Assembly: GCA_024234265.1 (NCBI GenBank)
Contig: JACKOM010000013.1
Coordinates: 10,921 to 74,920, forward strand
Direction: 5' to 3'
Source of the DNA: Oceanospirillaceae bacterium
GTDB lineage: Bacteria; Pseudomonadota; Gammaproteobacteria; Pseudomonadales; Oceanobacteraceae
DNA: 64,000 bases
Both the position numbers and the translations under genes were made by a program. Positions 1 to 6,911 of this stretch are shown here, piece after piece. The stretch's first letter is position 1, and each line of letters opens with the position of its first letter. Below the pieces are notes generated by a model that saw only the letters and a program-made list of their open reading frames with translations, did not search any database and was not told the origin of the DNA.

Positions 1-470
1 TAGTGCCTCTTTTGAGGCCCTATTTTTCAGATTGAGCAGATGTAACCGCTGTTTGTGATGGGCACAAAATGAACGCTCAAGGGGAGTGTTTTTTGTTGGA
101 GTGAACTATTTGCTTTCTGGACCAGCCGGCCGGTGGCATCAATGTGGGGTTACGGGGGCCTGTGCCCGGCACGGGTATAAGACCCCCAATAAAAAACCTT
201 TGTAGCTCAACGGTCGGCAATTAAACCGGTTTTTCTTTTTCTGGGAAGGGACTTCCCAGACCCATCCTTCGCTTACACTGCTGCTTGTTTCCGGTTTTTT
301 ACGCGCGTCATGACGCCCACGCGCCATTCGGCATCCTGCCTAGCTCCGCCGGCGCTTTGCTGGCATCCATGCCAGCGACGGGCTATGCCGCTTTAAAAAA
401 CCGGCGCAGCAAGTTCGCATTAAGTATTCTGAGTTAGCGCAGTGATAAATATGCACAAATAAAAAAGCCC
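1..470. repeat. Dispersed structured repeat, copy 1 (long form)
   Basis: This is the long form of a repeat found three times in the window. The others are at about 4385-4645 (short form, same orientation) and 21740-22245 (long form, inverted). Shared landmarks are a CTGGGAAG/CTTCCCAG hairpin near 240-258, a block running from CCGGTTTTTT near 291 to AAAAAACCGG near 395, and the tail GCGCAGCAAGTTCGCAT near 404. The hairpin GCTGGCAT/ATGCCAGC at 359-376 differs from copy 3 by compensatory changes. An ORF on the minus strand (139-327) keeps its frame in the other copies, but I treat it as part of the repeat. The left boundary is uncertain because the copy starts at or before the window edge. Confidence 0.75.
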
Positions 471-499
471 TGAATATATTAATTATTCAGGGCTTTTTT
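461..499. terminator. Bidirectional rho-independent terminator
   Basis: The stem AAAAAGCCCTGAATA pairs with TATTCAGGGCTTTTT around a short AT loop, and T or A runs lie on both sides. It would end transcription of the minus-strand HIS6-like gene. The terminator at 7616-7657 uses nearly the same stem. Confidence 0.85.
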
Positions 500-518
500 C
501 AATATTGGTTGGCGCGTT

Positions 519-1286
519 TTAAGCCTGTTGCTGATTCCACTGCAGGCATTCCTGCAGGGTAACTCCGCTGCCACCAAAAATATCCAAAGCGCTGCCGATG
601 GTTAAATCCACCTTGCCATTGGAAAGCTCATGCACTCGTTTTAAATCACTTAAATTACGTGCGCCGCCTGCGTAGGTCACGGGGATAGTGCAGTACTGGC
701 CAAGTAATTTCACCAGTTCTTCATCTATGCCTGCCTGCAGGCCTTCGACGTCGGCGGCGTGAATTAAAAATTCCGCGCAGTGTTCCGCCAGGGATTCGAG
801 GGTGGCCTGGTTCACCTGGGTTTGGGTGATGGTTTGCCAGCGGTCGGTGGCAATATTCCAGCCGGTCGCGGTGCGACGGCAGCTTAAATCCAGAATCAGG
901 CGCTCGCGCCCGGTAATGGCTTTAATTTGCTCAAGGCGCGCCATGCTGAATTCGCCGTTTTCAAACAGGGCGGAGGTCACAATCACGTGGCTGGCCCCTG
1001 CGTCTAAATAACGTTTGGCGTTGCCCGCGTTTACTCCGCCGCCAAATTGCAGGCCGTTGGGCCATACGGCGAGGGCTTTTAATACTTCTTCTTCGTTACC
1101 GGCACCCAGGGCAATTACATGGCCGCCTTGCAGGTTATTGTCGCGGTAGAGTTTGGCGTAATAGGCAGCATCATAGGGGCTGACAAAATTGGTGCGCGCG
1201 CCACTATCGTTGAGGCTGCCACCCACAATTTGTTTGACCTTGCCCTGGTGCAGGTCGATACAGGGGCGAAATTGGGTCACAGGCAT
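519..1286 (-). CDS. Eukaryote-type phosphoribosylformimino-AICAR ribotide isomerase (HIS6/HisA-like)
   Basis: This 255-aa TIM-barrel enzyme should catalyse the fourth step of histidine synthesis, opening ProFAR to PRFAR. Its motifs match the fungal/plant HIS6 type rather than ordinary bacterial HisA: CIDLHQGKVKQIVGG at residues 9-23, FGGGVN at 81-86, ILDLSCRR at 131-138, FLIHAADVEGL at 173-183 and SALDIFGG at 232-239. D11 and D133 are the likely catalytic acids. I chose the ATG at 1286; an ATG at 1289 or a TTG at 1304 would add 1 or 6 residues. No other his gene is nearby. A terminator follows the stop, and a heptamer array starts 46 bp upstream of the start. The family call is strong; whether the genome also has normal hisA cannot be seen. 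Confidence 0.9.
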   Translation of the reverse strand: MPVTQFRPCIDLHQGKVKQIVGGSLNDSGARTNFVSPYDAAYYAKLYRDNNLQGGHVIALGAGNEEEVLKALAVWPNGLQFGGGVNAGNAKRYLDAGASHVIVTSALFENGEFSMARLEQIKAITGRERLILDLSCRRTATGWNIATDRWQTITQTQVNQATLESLAEHCAEFLIHAADVEGLQAGIDEELVKLLGQYCTIPVTYAGGARNLSDLKRVHELSNGKVDLTIGSALDIFGGSGVTLQECLQWNQQQA

Positions 1287-1331
1287 CATCCGGCTGAAAA
1301 ACAATGGGCGGCATTATACGCATGCTGGCCG

Positions 1332-1443
1332 GAAGCTTGAAGCCAGAAGCTTGAAGCCAGAAGCCAGAAGCCAGAAGCCGGAAGCCGGAAGCCGGAAGCC
1401 AGAAGCCGGAAGCCGGAAGCCGGAAGCCGGAAGCCGGAAGCCA
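1332..1443. repeat. Heptanucleotide tandem array (GAAGCCR)16
   Basis: Sixteen 7-bp units read GAAGCCA or GAAGCCG, with two GAAGCTT variants at the left end. The array lies between the HIS6-like gene and the 71-aa gene. A second array of the same unit is at 1682-1814, so the two enclose the small gene. Because the unit is 7 bp long, every frame stays open through it, which creates spurious ORFs with a repeated RSQKPEA peptide. Confidence 0.95.
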
Positions 1444-1449
1444 GCGCAT

Positions 1450-1665
1450 TTAATAGGTGGAATTGGGTGTGTGGTCCGGGTTGATATCACCCTGCACTTC
1501 TTCCGGGTCTATGCCTGCGGCCATTAACGCTTCACGCACTGTGTTGATTTGCGCCAGCACCCGGCTGTAGTCATCACCATATTCATAACGGGTGACGTCT
1601 ATGGCCTTGGGCATAAAGGTGAAGGCGATTTTCAGGGCGTGAATTAAATCAGCATGTTGATCCAC
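1450..1665 (-). CDS. Conserved-looking small protein, unknown function
   Basis: This 71-aa acidic soluble protein has no signal peptide or membrane segment. A GTG start at 1665 is supported by GGAGA about 7 bases upstream. Visible features are a hydrophobic helix near residues 8-20 (LIHALKIAFTF), a YEYGDDYSRVL segment and an acidic tail ending in PNSTY. It sits exactly between two heptamer arrays and in the same orientation as leuA and the HIS6-like gene, so it may be read through from leuA. I do not recognise the family. Codon use and the ribosome binding site suggest a real gene. Confidence 0.65.
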   Translation of the reverse strand: MDQHADLIHALKIAFTFMPKAIDVTRYEYGDDYSRVLAQINTVREALMAAGIDPEEVQGDINPDHTPNSTY

Positions 1666-1681
1666 AGGGTATCTCCATTCA

Positions 1682-1814
1682 GAAGCCAGAAGCCAGAAGC
1701 CGGAAGCCAGAAGCCAGAAGCCAGAAGCCAGAAGCCAGAAGCCAGAAGCCAGAAGCCAGAAGCCAGAAGCCAGAAGCCAGAAGACAGAAGACAGAAGCCA
1801 GAAGCCAGAAGCCA
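1682..1814. repeat. Heptanucleotide tandem array (GAAGCCA)19
   Basis: Nineteen 7-bp units are present, mostly GAAGCCA, with one GAAGCCG and two GAAGACA variants. The array fills the gap between the leuA 3' end and the GTG-start small gene and ends about 16 bp upstream of that start codon. The same unit occurs at 1332-1443. Variants are interspersed, which suggests growth by slippage followed by point mutation. Confidence 0.95.
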
Positions 1815-1846
1815 GATTCGGGCTTCCGGCTGCAAGTTGCAGGCTA

Positions 1847-3505
1847 TTACTCCCCGCTGGCTTTGGCCACCGGGGCGGCGGCTTTTTGCATCACGGCATT
1901 TAACAGGGCGGCGAGGGCACCACTTAAGGTGTTTTCGCTGCGCGCAAAACCGTAACAGTCCTGACCATTTACCTTAGCAGCGATATACATAGCCGCACTG
2001 GCGCGGTTGCCTTTTTCGATGGCGTGCTCGTCAAAACTCTGCACGGCAATCTGGCAGCCGAGCTGCTGGCTTAAGGCATTGGCGAAGGCATCAATCGGGC
2101 CGTTGCCTTTGCCCTGCAGCAGCATGCGCTGGCCGTAAATCTGCACCCCGGCGCTGATGCCCTGCTGGTCGTCCCAACGCACATGTTCAATGTGATGGGC
2201 CGTGCTGGCAAAGGCTTCATTCAGGCAGGCATATATATTTTCGCCTTTCACTTCACCGCCGTTTTTTTCCGCCGCCGCTTGTACCACAGGGCTTAATGCA
2301 AGTTGCATATAACGCGGCAAATTCAGACCGTATTCCTGTTGCAGAATAAACGCCGCACCACCTTTACCGGACTGGCTGTTCACGCGGATGACTGCCTGGT
2401 AATCACGGCCGATATCCAGTGGATCAATCGGCAAATAGGCCACCTGCCAAGGATCGTTTTCAGCACGGCGCGCCAGGCATTTATTAATAGCGTCCTGGTG
2501 GCTGCCGGAAAATGCGGTATAGACCAGCTCACCAAACCAGGGGTGACGTGGGGAAATCGGCAACTGGGTGCACTCGGTCACCACGCGGATAATTTCATCG
2601 GCATCGCTTAAATCCAGCTCAGGGTCTATGCCCTGGCTGTAGAGGTTCATGGCCATGGTCACAATATCCATATTGCCGGTGCGCTCACCATTGCCAAGCA
2701 AGGTGCCTTCAATACGATCGGCCCCGGCCATAATGGCCAGCTCAGCGGCGGCCACGGCGCAGCCACGGTCGTTATGGGTGTGAATGGAAACATCCACAAA
2801 TTCACGGAAATTCAGGTGGCGTATTACGTATTCCACCTGGTCGGCAAATACGTTGGGGGTGGTCATTTCCACCGTGGCCGGCAAATTAATAATGCAGCGT
2901 TGCGTGGCAGAGGGCTGCCAAACATTTAATACCGCATTACACACTTCCACGGCGTATTCGTGTTCGGTGCCGGTAAAACTTTCCGGGCTGTATTCAAATT
3001 CCCAGTGGGTGGCAGGGTAACGGGCGGCGTAATCTTTTACCCAGCGTGCACCCTGCACCGCCATGGTTTTAATGCCGGTCTTATCCTGCTGAAAAACCTG
3101 CTCGCGCTGCACAATACTGGTGGAGTTATATACGTGTACCACGGCTTTTTTCACGCCCACTAATGCTTCATAGGTACGGGCAATTAAATGCTCACGGGCC
3201 TGTACCAATACCTGAATGGTCACATCATCCGGAATCATATTTTCTTCGATCAGGGCGCGCACAAAATCAAAGTCTGGCTGGCTGGCGGAAGGGAAACCTA
3301 CTTCGATTTCCTTCATGCCGATTTTCACCAACAGGGCAAACAGGCGTTTTTTCTGAGCCACGTTCATCGGCTCCAGCAGGGCCTGGTTACCATCACGCAG
3401 GTCAACGGCACACCACTTAGGGGCGTGTTCGATACGTTTGTCCGGCCAGGTGCGGTCAGGCAACTGGATAGGGTGGTAAGGCTGATATTTGCTGGCGTTA
3501 AACAT
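1847..3505 (-). CDS. leuA: 2-isopropylmalate synthase
   Basis: This 552-aa enzyme condenses acetyl-CoA with 2-oxoisovalerate, the committed step of leucine synthesis. The length and the opening (YQPYHPIQLPDRTWP) match the LeuA2 form of pseudomonads. The HMGL-like barrel carries DLRDGNQAL near residues 36-44 and the metal-binding HTHNDRG near 243-249. The C-terminal LeuA dimer/regulatory domain runs from about residue 430 to the end and should mediate leucine feedback. The ATG at 3505 is preceded by AGGAG. An Lrp-type regulator is divergently transcribed 333 bp away, a sensible arrangement for leucine-responsive control, although no binding site was identified. Confidence 0.97.
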   Translation of the reverse strand: MFNASKYQPYHPIQLPDRTWPDKRIEHAPKWCAVDLRDGNQALLEPMNVAQKKRLFALLVKIGMKEIEVGFPSASQPDFDFVRALIEENMIPDDVTIQVLVQAREHLIARTYEALVGVKKAVVHVYNSTSIVQREQVFQQDKTGIKTMAVQGARWVKDYAARYPATHWEFEYSPESFTGTEHEYAVEVCNAVLNVWQPSATQRCIINLPATVEMTTPNVFADQVEYVIRHLNFREFVDVSIHTHNDRGCAVAAAELAIMAGADRIEGTLLGNGERTGNMDIVTMAMNLYSQGIDPELDLSDADEIIRVVTECTQLPISPRHPWFGELVYTAFSGSHQDAINKCLARRAENDPWQVAYLPIDPLDIGRDYQAVIRVNSQSGKGGAAFILQQEYGLNLPRYMQLALSPVVQAAAEKNGGEVKGENIYACLNEAFASTAHHIEHVRWDDQQGISAGVQIYGQRMLLQGKGNGPIDAFANALSQQLGCQIAVQSFDEHAIEKGNRASAAMYIAAKVNGQDCYGFARSENTLSGALAALLNAVMQKAAAPVAKASGE

Positions 3506-3838
3506 AATGGCTCCTAGTAAAAACGATCTGTGTTGCCGGAACTGGATTAGTTGCCTGTGCCGGCTGCCTCGCTGATGTTTGTAGGTATCTGCTTGGCGTG
3601 GTGATTTCCCTATGCTGCATGTGTTTTAAGGGTTGAAGTGCGTCCGCAAGTGCTTGTGGCGTAGCGGCAATCTGGTATCCGGTTTGTGGCCGGAAACCCT
3701 GTTGGGCCTTGTGGGCGGGGCAGGGTGGACTTCAACTTGTTAAAAGTATAAGCCCCTGTTTGGGGAAAATGATTGCAAATATGGCTCTGATAAAGCATAA
3801 ATTGGCAATAATCTGCTAATTTGTGCGAGGTTTTGGCA
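3506..3838. promoter_or_regulatory. leuA/lrp divergent intergenic region
   Basis: This 333-bp gap separates two divergent genes and must hold both promoters. Toward lrp, TTGCAA at 3773-3778 and CATAAA at 3796-3801 are 17 bp apart and lie about 38 bp before the ATG. This is a plausible but weak sigma-70 promoter. The leuA untranslated leader could be long. I looked for a leader peptide rich in leucine codons and found no convincing one. Confidence 0.4.
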
Positions 3839-4312
3839 ATGAGCGATATTCTGCAGTTAGATCGTACCGACAAACGCATCCTGCACGAGCTGCAGCGCAA
3901 TGCGCGTATCACCAACCAGGAACTGGCCGACAAAGTCGGTTTAAGCCCCTCACCCTGCCTGCGCCGGGTAAAAGCCCTGGAGGATGCGGGCCTGATTCTC
4001 GGTCACGTCACATTGTTAGATGCCAAAAAACTCGGCCTGAGCTTGATGGCGTTAGTGCAGGTGAGCATGGATAAACACACCCCAGAGCGTTTTGCCAATT
4101 TTGAAAGCGCCATCAGCGCCTGCCCCGAAGTGCTGGAATGCCTGTTAATTACCGGCCAGGCGGCGGACTACCAAATTAAAGTGGTGGTGCCGGATATGGA
4201 TGCCTACCAGCAATTTTTGCTGGGCAAACTGACCCAGATCGAAGGGGTAACCGGGGTGCATTCGAGCTTTGTGCTGCGCAAGGTGGTGAATCACAATGCC
4301 TTGCCTGTGTAG
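3839..4312 (+). CDS. lrp: Lrp/AsnC family transcriptional regulator
   Basis: This 157-aa protein has an N-terminal winged helix-turn-helix (DKRILHELQRNARITNQELA and VGLSPSPCLRRVKAL, residues about 10-50). The C-terminal AsnC-type ligand/oligomerisation domain spans about 65-145. The ATG at 3839 has GCGAGG 8 bases upstream; an upstream in-frame start at 3821 has none. It is divergent from leuA and may be the local regulator of branched-chain synthesis, but family members regulate many amino-acid genes. The symbol denotes the family, since true Lrp cannot be told from paralogues here. Confidence 0.9.
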   Translation: MSDILQLDRTDKRILHELQRNARITNQELADKVGLSPSPCLRRVKALEDAGLILGHVTLLDAKKLGLSLMALVQVSMDKHTPERFANFESAISACPEVLECLLITGQAADYQIKVVVPDMDAYQQFLLGKLTQIEGVTGVHSSFVLRKVVNHNALPV

Positions 4313-4384
4313 GTGGGCGGTGTGAAATATTGTGCTGCCATATTAAGCAGTGGTCATGGGGCTCAATGTTTGTTTTTGTGATTT

Positions 4385-4645
4385 AAAAATTTGGCAATTA
4401 AAGCGGTTTTTCTTTTTCTGGGAAGGGGATTCCCAGACCCTTCCTTCGCTCACACTGCTGCTTGTTTCCGGTTTTTTCTGCGCGTCATTACGCCCACGCG
4501 CCATGGGGCATCCATGCCCTGCTTCGCCGGCGCTTTGCTGGCCTCCCTGCCAGCTACGGGCTATGGCGCTTTAAAAAACCGGCGCAGCAAGTTCGCATAA
4601 GGTGTTCTTAATTAACGCCGTGGTAAATCGGCATAAATAAAAAAA
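4385..4645. repeat. Dispersed structured repeat, copy 2 (short form)
   Basis: This copy is collinear with copy 1 from GGCAATTAAA onward and ends with GCGCAGCAAGTTCGCATAAGG and a CATAAATAAAAAA tail. It lacks the ~200-bp extension of copies 1 and 3. Its hairpins include CTGGGAA/TTCCCAG at 4418-4436 and GCTGGC/GCCAGC at 4537-4554. It lies about 100 bp before the leader of the first cassette array. Confidence 0.75.
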
Positions 4646-4747
4646 ACACTGCAAAGCTGAAAATATACATTCCGTTTATTTTCACTGTAATTATTAACAG
4701 CCTATTTAGTGCGCGTTTTGCCCGCTGACATTGCGCGCTTTCACCGC

Positions 4748-4960
4748 CGCTGGTAGTGTAATCGGCTTAAAATACAGCAGTATTTAAAACGGTGTGCCGA
4801 GTTAACGCGCATCCCTGGCCAAGTTAACGCGCATGCGCGTTTTGCCGGATGCCCTGCAAAAAATCAGGGGTGGTGTTTTCAATCAGAATAACGGGATAGG
4901 TTGTTTTTTAAGCCTGTCGAAATAACAAAACGCGCATGCGCATAAATAAATTTGTTAGGT
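4748..4960 (+). other. Cassette-array leader A (attI-like), ends in core GTTAGGT
   Basis: This non-coding segment is closely similar to 22715-22919, and both lie immediately before the first cassette of an array. Shared parts are GCTGGTAGTGT at the start, two GTTAACGCGC-type direct repeats spaced 22 bp apart (4801 and 4823), the 16-bp palindrome AACGCGCATGCGCGTT at 4827-4842, a CTGTCGAAAT motif and the terminal TTAGGT. The integron core GTTAGGT is at 4954-4960. Position and spaced direct repeats resemble an attI recombination site. No integrase gene is linked, so it could also be the relic of a lost cassette's attC. Confidence 0.6.
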
Positions 4961-4966
4961 GTACAA

Positions 4967-5227
4967 ATGGATGTCGATAAAGAGGTAAGAAACGTTCTTA
5001 GCGTGTTGCGTAAAAATGTAGTAAATAGCGAGGATGGATCTATTTACGGTGATAAATCTAAGGCTCTTCAAGATATCGATTCGATTTTGGCTTCATCATC
5101 TGTAGAGGGCATCAAGTACCTATTATTACCAACTGCCAATCTTCAAGAATTATCCATTGAAAATGGCTGGGGCCAAGAGTTCAATAAATTAGCCAGTCAG
5201 CTAGAAAATATTTTGGGTATTTCGTAA
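4967..5227 (+). CDS. Integron cassette A1 protein, unknown function
   Basis: This 86-aa acidic soluble protein starts at an ATG 7 bp after the cassette core. Its cassette runs from 4955 to 5350. It has no signal peptide or membrane segment. The sequence is helical in style, with charged N-terminal heptads (VDKEVRNVLSVLRKNV) and a leucine-rich end (QLENILGIS). I do not recognise a family, although the size and pattern resemble small immunity-type proteins. Base composition is more AT-rich than in the flanking leuA/lrp block, fitting acquisition as a cassette. Confidence 0.75.
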   Translation: MDVDKEVRNVLSVLRKNVVNSEDGSIYGDKSKALQDIDSILASSSVEGIKYLLLPTANLQELSIENGWGQEFNKLASQLENILGIS

Positions 5228-5255
5228 AGTGGTTGCTCAGTTTAAACTCAATCAT

Positions 5256-5356
5256 CTAACAAGTTGCATCAGCGGACATTTTTTCCATTGGCCTTTTTGT
5301 GCTTTGATAGCACAAAAAGGCCAATTCCTAAAATCCCGCTGTGCAAGGCGTTATGC
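5256..5356 (+). other. attC recombination site between cassettes A1 and A2
   Basis: R'' is TCTAACAAG near 5256, with TTGCATCAGCGG beside it. The matching L' arm CCGCTGTGCAA leads to the core GTTATGC at 5350-5356. The arms pair imperfectly, as attC sites need for folded single-strand recombination. The centre holds a perfect 16-bp stem (TTGGCCTTTTTGTGCT near 5288 with its complement near 5309). Total length is about 101 bp, in the normal attC range. Confidence 0.85.
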
Positions 5357-5369
5357 GCAAAGGTAGGTT

Positions 5370-5894
5370 ATGGACGTCACGAATTATAATGAGCTGATAA
5401 ATTCAAGTTTGGATAAAGACTTTGAATTTCTGTTTGCGGTGGAATCTCCGCCTGCTTCTGGAGAAATTGAAGCATTTGAGAGGGAAATTGGGTGTTCACT
5501 TCCTGAGGACTTTAAGGTTTTAATATCCAGCTATTTGAATGGTTTCTATGCCGAGGCAAAGGAAGAGGTTTGGCCGCGGAAGCAAGGCGGAGCATATTGG
5601 ATGTTCCAGTATGCGTTGGTCGTGTATGGTCTAGATGCGGGGTTGCCGGATTGGGTCAATCTTAGAGCTCAAGTGAAGACATTCAGACAAAACACCGATA
5701 CTGATTTGACGCCATTTATGAGAACAATCGCTAGTAGAGAACCATATTGCTTTACGAGAACAGGCAATATTGTCAAATGGAGCGTTGATCGTGAAAGTCC
5801 AGAATGTATAGATATGGCGTTTTTCGATGTATTTAAACTAGAGTTGTCCAACATACAAAAATTAAAGCAAAAAGTAGTGACTGATAAAATATGA
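5370..5894 (+). CDS. SMI1/KNR4 (SUKH) family protein in integron cassette A2
   Basis: This 174-aa cytoplasmic protein carries the SUKH signature near residues 28-55 (EIEAFEREIGCSLPEDFKVL followed by a YLNG turn), and the fold extends to the acidic C-terminus. SUKH proteins are frequently immunity partners of polymorphic or contact-dependent toxins, although some have other roles. No toxin gene lies beside it; it is the only gene of a cassette spanning 5351-5935. The cassette opens with TTATGC and closes with GCATAAC, a perfect match. The ATG lies 13 bp after the core, and an immunity or defence role is inference from the family. Confidence 0.8.
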   Translation: MDVTNYNELINSSLDKDFEFLFAVESPPASGEIEAFEREIGCSLPEDFKVLISSYLNGFYAEAKEEVWPRKQGGAYWMFQYALVVYGLDAGLPDWVNLRAQVKTFRQNTDTDLTPFMRTIASREPYCFTRTGNIVKWSVDRESPECIDMAFFDVFKLELSNIQKLKQKVVTDKI

Positions 5895-5901
5895 GTGGTA
5901 C

Positions 5902-5941
5902 GCATAACAAGGAGCTGTACTCGGACCAAACTGCGTTATGC
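5902..5941 (+). other. Short attC site between cassettes A2 and A3
   Basis: R'' GCATAAC at 5902-5908 and the core GTTATGC at 5935-5941 are exact reverse complements. The site is only 40 bp long, shorter than a normal attC, and the inner arms are poorly paired. It may be an internally deleted site. Confidence 0.7.
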
Positions 5942-6489
5942 ATAATGTTGCTATGAGAAAGTTTAATTTCATACTCTTCGCAGCGGTAATTTTCATTATC
6001 GCGTTTAACTGGATAGGGTGGCCTTATCAGATTCGATTTAACTATCCGCCATTAAACGGATTTATCTTTGCACTGTTGTGTATTTTGTTTCCTTTAAGCA
6101 TGTTCCTTGCAGCTATATCTGTTCGCAATAAATCGATAAAAATCGCCGGCGCGGTTTTATCTATATTTCTTTCGTTACCATTAGGTTTTTTAGCATTATT
6201 TGCCTGTTTTGATGCCAAGTTGATAATGGAAGAGGGATCGGACAATAGTATGCAGTTATTAGATCAAGCGTCCATACCATCGGGTACGTTCAGGCTTTAT
6301 CGTACTGATTGCGGTGCAACATGTTCTTTTGGTCTATTGCTAAGAAAGGAGATTGATACTCCAATCGGTATTAAGCTTGTTCGCACTGAATGGTCAATAT
6401 ACAAGCAAAGTGAGGCCGGTTTAGAGGTAGTAGAAAATTCTTTGCGAATTGTTAATGGCGGCGAAACCTACTATGAATTGCAAAAGTAA
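5938..6489 (+). CDS. Integron cassette A3 membrane protein, unknown function
   Basis: This protein has 183 aa if it starts at the ATG inside the core site; an ATG at 5953 (MRKFNFILF) is equally plausible and gives 178 aa. Three hydrophobic segments are visible at about residues 10-27, 42-60 and 70-92. They are followed by a C-terminal soluble half containing TDCGATCSFG, whose two cysteines could form a disulphide. The topology suggests a small inner-membrane protein with an exposed domain. I do not recognise the family. The cassette starts at 5936 and its R'' is GCATAAC at 6491, just after the stop. Confidence 0.75.
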   Translation: MHNVAMRKFNFILFAAVIFIIAFNWIGWPYQIRFNYPPLNGFIFALLCILFPLSMFLAAISVRNKSIKIAGAVLSIFLSLPLGFLALFACFDAKLIMEEGSDNSMQLLDQASIPSGTFRLYRTDCGATCSFGLLLRKEIDTPIGIKLVRTEWSIYKQSEAGLEVVENSLRIVNGGETYYELQK

Positions 6490-6490
6490 T

Positions 6491-6513
6491 GCATAACAAG
6501 TGCGTGCACGTGA
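6491..6513 (+). other. Half attC site closing array A
   Basis: R'' GCATAAC at 6491-6497 matches the TTATGC that opens cassette A3 and is followed by AAGTGCGTGCACG. No L' arm and no GTTRRRY core follow. The array B end at 24119-24140 breaks off after the equivalent AAGCGCGTGCACG. Confidence 0.7.
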
Positions 6514-6546
6514 CCTTTGATATTCGTGGCTTAAAAGTCTGTTGTT

Positions 6547-6840
6547 TTGTCATCAAATACACGGGTTTTATTAGGTATTACAATGAATGAATTTTGTAAT
6601 TCAGGATATTCTTGCGAAGATTGGTATGTTTTAAAAGATGCCGTTCTGCGAGCGGGCATGAAAGATGCCCATGGGAAGATTGAGATTTTTGATAATCTAC
6701 CTCCATTATTAAGAAGATCGGAGATAGGGGATTTAATATATCAGGCAGTTTATCTCGGTCACAAAAAGGCAGCAGATAAAGCTGCAAAGATATTGACCTG
6801 TGGTAGTGAACAGAGCTGGCTGATATTGGAGAAAAGTTAG
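6547..6840 (+). CDS. Small hypothetical protein
   Basis: This protein has 97 aa from a TTG at 6547, or 85 aa from the ATG at 6583, which has a weak AGG upstream; the start is undecided. It is soluble and probably helical, with motifs LKDAVLRAGMKDAHG and AVYLGHKKAADKAAKIL. No family is recognised. It lies just past the half attC of array A and shares the low GC of the cassettes, so it may belong to a cassette whose boundary was lost. No attC follows it. Confidence 0.55.
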   Translation: MSSNTRVLLGITMNEFCNSGYSCEDWYVLKDAVLRAGMKDAHGKIEIFDNLPPLLRRSEIGDLIYQAVYLGHKKAADKAAKILTCGSEQSWLILEKS

Positions 6841-6911
6841 TTTTGAATATATAAATTTATAATTTATTAATACTGCTGCATAAAAACTTTACGATATATC
6901 AAGGATGTAAT

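Noticed and set aside
139..327. ORF with KKPETSSSVSEG and VWEVPSQKKK peptides, also at 21878-22189 on the plus strand
   Set aside because: The frame is shared among repeat copies, but there is no ribosome site, the C-terminal parts diverge and the stems of the repeat explain the conservation better. I kept it only as part of the repeat.
1332..1814. CRISPR-like look of two repeat blocks
   Set aside because: The unit is 7 bp and contiguous with no spacers, and no cas genes are present.
1204..1977. Long ORFs with RSQKPEA or LLASGFW peptide repeats across the heptamer arrays
   Set aside because: A 7-bp unit keeps all frames open, so the ORFs are a by-product of the repeat. No ribosome sites or conserved flanking domains support them.
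3506..3838. Leucine-rich leader peptide or attenuator before leuA
   Set aside because: No short ORF with consecutive leucine codons followed by alternative hairpins was found.
5288..5324. Strong hairpin after cassette A1 as a rho-independent terminator
   Set aside because: It lies between matching attC arms and lacks a T run at the right place, so it is the folded centre of an attC site.
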